In this document: positions 14,469 through 16,706 of the stretch, piece after piece | How the letters are laid out: every line of letters begins with the position of its first letter | Position numbering within the stretch: the first letter of the stretch is position 1 | NCBI GenBank assembly: GCA_025350345.1 | Contig: JANXYA010000276.1 | Span: 1 to 16,706 of the forward strand | DNA length: 16,706 nt | Origin: Gammaproteobacteria bacterium | GTDB taxonomy: Bacteria > Pseudomonadota > Gammaproteobacteria > Steroidobacterales > Steroidobacteraceae | Reading direction: 5' to 3' | Notes under the pieces: generated by a model | What the model was told of the DNA's origin: nothing | What the model saw: only the letters and a program-made list of their open reading frames with translations | Database searches by the model: none | Position numbers and translations under genes: made by a program

Positions 14469-16213
14469 ACTCCACGCCCCGCCCGATCGATGCGGCGGCG
14501 GTGTACCGGCGGCTGCTGGGCTACGCGCGCCCCCACTGGGGCATGTTCCTCATCGGCGTGGTGGGCATGGTGATGTACGCCGCCGTCAGCACCATCACCG
14601 CCTGGTTCGTCAAGAAATTCCTCAATGCCGCCTTCGTGGCGCAGAATCTCGAGGTGCTGCGCTATGTGCCGATAGGCATCATCCTGCTGTTTCTGCTGCG
14701 CGGCGTCGGTGATTTCCTGGCCAACTATTTTCCGGGCTGGGTCGGCCGGCAGATGATCAAGGCGATTCGCGCCGACCTGTTCGCGCATTACCTGCGCCTG
14801 CCAACGGCCTGGTATGAGCGTGACTCGACCGGCCCGATGCTCTCGCGGCTGACCTACAACACCGAGCTGGTGGCGGACGCGGCCACCAATTCGGCCACCG
14901 TGCTGATTCGCGACAGCCTGACGATCGCCGGGCTGGTCTTCTACCTGTTCTGGCTGAACTGGCGGCTCGCCGCCTTCGCCATGCTGGCCGCTCCGGTGAT
15001 CGCCCTGCTGGTGCGCAGCGTCAACCAGCGCTTTCGCCGCTACAGCACCCGCATCCAGAACTCAATGGGCGATGTGACGCGGCTGGCCAAGGAGGCCATC
15101 GACGCGCATCGCGTCGTCAAGGTGTTCAACGCCCAGGAGCACATGCAGGCGGCCTTCGAGAGCGCCAACGAACTGAACCGCCACAGCAACATGCGCCTGA
15201 TTTCGGCGCGCTCCAGCAGCAATCCGGTCGTGCAGCTGATCGCGGCCCTGGGGCTCGCCAGCGTGGTCTATGTGGCGATCCGCCAGGTGGAGGGCGGCGC
15301 GATGCTGGTGGGGGATTTTCTCGGCTTCCTCACCGCGTTGCTGCTCGTGCCCGAGCCCCTGCGGCGCCTGGTCAGTGTCAGCGGTCCGCTCCAGCAGAGC
15401 ATTGCCGCGGGTGCCGGCATCTTCGAGGTGATCGACGCGCCCGGCGAACCGGAGGGCGGCACGCGGCGCCTGGCGCGCGCGCGCGGCGAAGTCGAGTTTC
15501 GCGGCGTCGGCTTCACCTATGACACCGAAAAGGGCAAGGTCCTGCACGACATCAATCTGCGCGTCGCTGCGGGCACGACCGTGGCGATCGTGGGCCGCTC
15601 GGGCAGTGGCAAGTCGACGCTCGTGTCGCTCCTGCCGCGATTCTACGATCCGGACACCGGCGCGGTGCTGCTCGATGGGGTCGATATACGCGAGTACCGG
15701 CTTTCGGATTTGCGCTCGCAGATCAGCCTGGTGAGCCAGGAGGTCGTGCTGTTCAACGACACGATCCGCAACAACATCGTCTTTGGCGCCCAAGGGATCG
15801 AAGCCGGTGATGTCGATGCGGCCGCCCATGCCGCCTACGTCAGCGATTTCGTGGCTGAGCTGCCGCAGGGACTGGACACCGAGGTCGGGGATCGCGGCCT
15901 GCTGCTGTCCGGCGGGCAGCGCCAGCGCATCGCGATCGCGCGGGCGTTGCTGCGCAACAGCCCGGTCCTGGTGCTGGACGAGGCGACCTCGGCGCTCGAC
16001 ACCGCCTCAGAGCGCCACATCCAGGAGGCGCTCGACAAGCTGGTGCGGAACCGGACCACTTTTGTCATTGCGCATCGCCTCTCGACGGTCGAGCACGCCG
16101 ACCTGATTGTCGTGATGCAGGATGGCGCGATCATCGAGGCCGGCACCCACACCGAACTGGTCGCCGGCTCGCGCGTCTACGCGCAGCTGCACCAGCTGCA
16201 GTTCAACGTGTGA
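14465..16213 (+). CDS. msbA: Lipid A export ABC transporter MsbA
   Basis: A 582-residue half-transporter (homodimer) that flips lipid A-core across the inner membrane. The six-helix domain runs from about 15 to 320. The ATPase domain has Walker A GRSGSGKS at 377-384, Q-loop SQEVVLFNDT at 424-433, signature LSGGQRQR at 481-488, Walker B VLVLDEATSALD at 501-512 with Glu506, and switch His537. No ATG lies near the expected N-terminus. I choose TTG at 14465, overlapping the exbD stop as TTGA. This gives MNSTPRPIDAAAVYRRLL, exactly the E. coli length, and puts Glu506 and His537 at the E. coli numbers. Reading further upstream would run through exbD in another frame. The ribosome site is weak, so translation probably depends on coupling to exbD. 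lpxK follows 18 bp downstream. Confidence 0.95.
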   Translation: MNSTPRPIDAAAVYRRLLGYARPHWGMFLIGVVGMVMYAAVSTITAWFVKKFLNAAFVAQNLEVLRYVPIGIILLFLLRGVGDFLANYFPGWVGRQMIKAIRADLFAHYLRLPTAWYERDSTGPMLSRLTYNTELVADAATNSATVLIRDSLTIAGLVFYLFWLNWRLAAFAMLAAPVIALLVRSVNQRFRRYSTRIQNSMGDVTRLAKEAIDAHRVVKVFNAQEHMQAAFESANELNRHSNMRLISARSSSNPVVQLIAALGLASVVYVAIRQVEGGAMLVGDFLGFLTALLLVPEPLRRLVSVSGPLQQSIAAGAGIFEVIDAPGEPEGGTRRLARARGEVEFRGVGFTYDTEKGKVLHDINLRVAAGTTVAIVGRSGSGKSTLVSLLPRFYDPDTGAVLLDGVDIREYRLSDLRSQISLVSQEVVLFNDTIRNNIVFGAQGIEAGDVDAAAHAAYVSDFVAELPQGLDTEVGDRGLLLSGGQRQRIAIARALLRNSPVLVLDEATSALDTASERHIQEALDKLVRNRTTFVIAHRLSTVEHADLIVVMQDGAIIEAGTHTELVAGSRVYAQLHQLQFNV

Positions 16214-16231
16214 GGCGCCCGGCCGCAACGC

Positions 16232-16706
16232 ATGAGTCCCGAGACCTGGCTGCAGCGGATCTGGTATGGCGGCGCTCCCGCGCCCTGGTGGTTGCGGGCG
16301 CTGTCCCCGGTCTTTGGATTCATCGTGCGCACCCGGCGTGGGCTCTATGCGCGTGGCTGGATCAAAGCGGCGCGCGTGGCGGTGCCGGTGATCGTGGTGG
16401 GCAACATCAGCGTCGGCGGCACCGGCAAGACGCCGCTGGTCATCTGGCTGGCGGGCCGGCTCGCCGCGCTGGGATTGCCGGTCGCGGTCGTGTCGCGCGG
16501 CTATGGACGGCGCAGGCGCCGCGGCGTGGTGCCGGTTCTGGCGAGGAGCAGTGCCGCTGAGGTCGGCGATGAAGCACTGGTAATTGCGCGGCGCGCGCAG
16601 TGCCCGGTGTATGTCGGGAGCGATCGGGTGCGCGCGGCGCAGGCGGCGATTGCCGCCGGGGCGGGCGTGGTGATCGCCGATGACGGCCTGCAGCATCTGC
16701 GGCTGG
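16232..16706 (+). CDS. lpxK: Tetraacyldisaccharide 4'-kinase LpxK, N-terminal part only
   Basis: Phosphorylates the 4' position of the lipid A disaccharide to form lipid IVA, at the inner face of the inner membrane. The frame starts at ATG 16232 and runs off the right edge after 158 complete codons, roughly half of a normal LpxK. The N-terminal amphipathic/hydrophobic segment (about 15-33) probably anchors the enzyme. VVGNISVGGTGKTP at 55-68 is the characteristic P-loop, followed by SRGYG at 88-92, VGDEALVIARR at 111-121 and DDGLQH at 150-155, all diagnostic. It is 18 bp after msbA without a good ribosome site. A kinase/flippase gene pair fits lipid A being made and then flipped. Confidence 0.97.
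   Translation, partial: MSPETWLQRIWYGGAPAPWWLRALSPVFGFIVRTRRGLYARGWIKAARVAVPVIVVGNISVGGTGKTPLVIWLAGRLAALGLPVAVVSRGYGRRRRRGVVPVLARSSAAEVGDEALVIARRAQCPVYVGSDRVRAAQAAIAAGAGVVIADDGLQHLRL

Noticed and set aside
1..16706. CRISPR arrays, tRNA/rRNA genes, insertion sequences, integrases, toxin-antitoxin or phage-defence genes
   Set aside because: I saw no regularly spaced repeats, cloverleaf-type sequences, transposase motifs or defence domains on either strand.

Overview
The window is high-GC bacterial DNA, densely coding on both strands, with short intergenic gaps and almost every gene overlap being a few bases. Gene content points to a Gammaproteobacterium: complete lolC/lolE/lolD, mfd followed by a csiV-type gene, and exbB-exbD-msbA-lpxK in one run. 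The GC content, this lipid A gene order, and the TonB receptor and TPR-sulfotransferase families suggest the Xanthomonadales/Nevskiales/Steroidobacterales side of the class. That placement is inferred from gene content, not measured.

Minus strand, 9392 to 1 (read right to left): a small exported BamE-like protein, mfd (transcription-repair coupling factor), a csiV-family exported protein overlapping mfd by ATGA, then a TPR-sulfotransferase fusion. After an 88-bp gap with its own promoter-like sequence come a TonB-dependent receptor and the start of an exported amidohydrolase that runs off the left edge. Mfd and CsiV are core genes. The last three genes look like an accessory uptake and modification module attached to them.

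Plus strand, 9570 to 12756: lolC, lolE and lolD, encoding the inner-membrane ABC machine that releases lipoproteins to LolA. The order is C-E-D rather than the familiar C-D-E. A minus-strand DUF2062 membrane protein (12753-13286) converges on lolD and shares the tetranucleotide CTAG with it as both stop codons.

Plus strand, 13411 to the right edge: exbB, exbD, msbA and the N-terminal part of lpxK. ExbB/ExbD form a proton-driven motor, MsbA flips lipid A-core across the inner membrane, and LpxK is the lipid A 4'-kinase. The genes overlap or nearly touch and start from one promoter-like region with a palindrome. Taken together, most of the window serves the outer membrane: lipoprotein export, lipid A synthesis and flipping, energy coupling and a TonB-dependent receptor.

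I found no tRNA, rRNA, CRISPR array, insertion sequence, phage gene or convincing intrinsic terminator. No gene-free stretch exceeds 300 bases; the longest is 9393-9569 (177 bp). The most interesting part is the left-hand receptor/sulfotransferase/amidohydrolase module, whose substrate I cannot determine.
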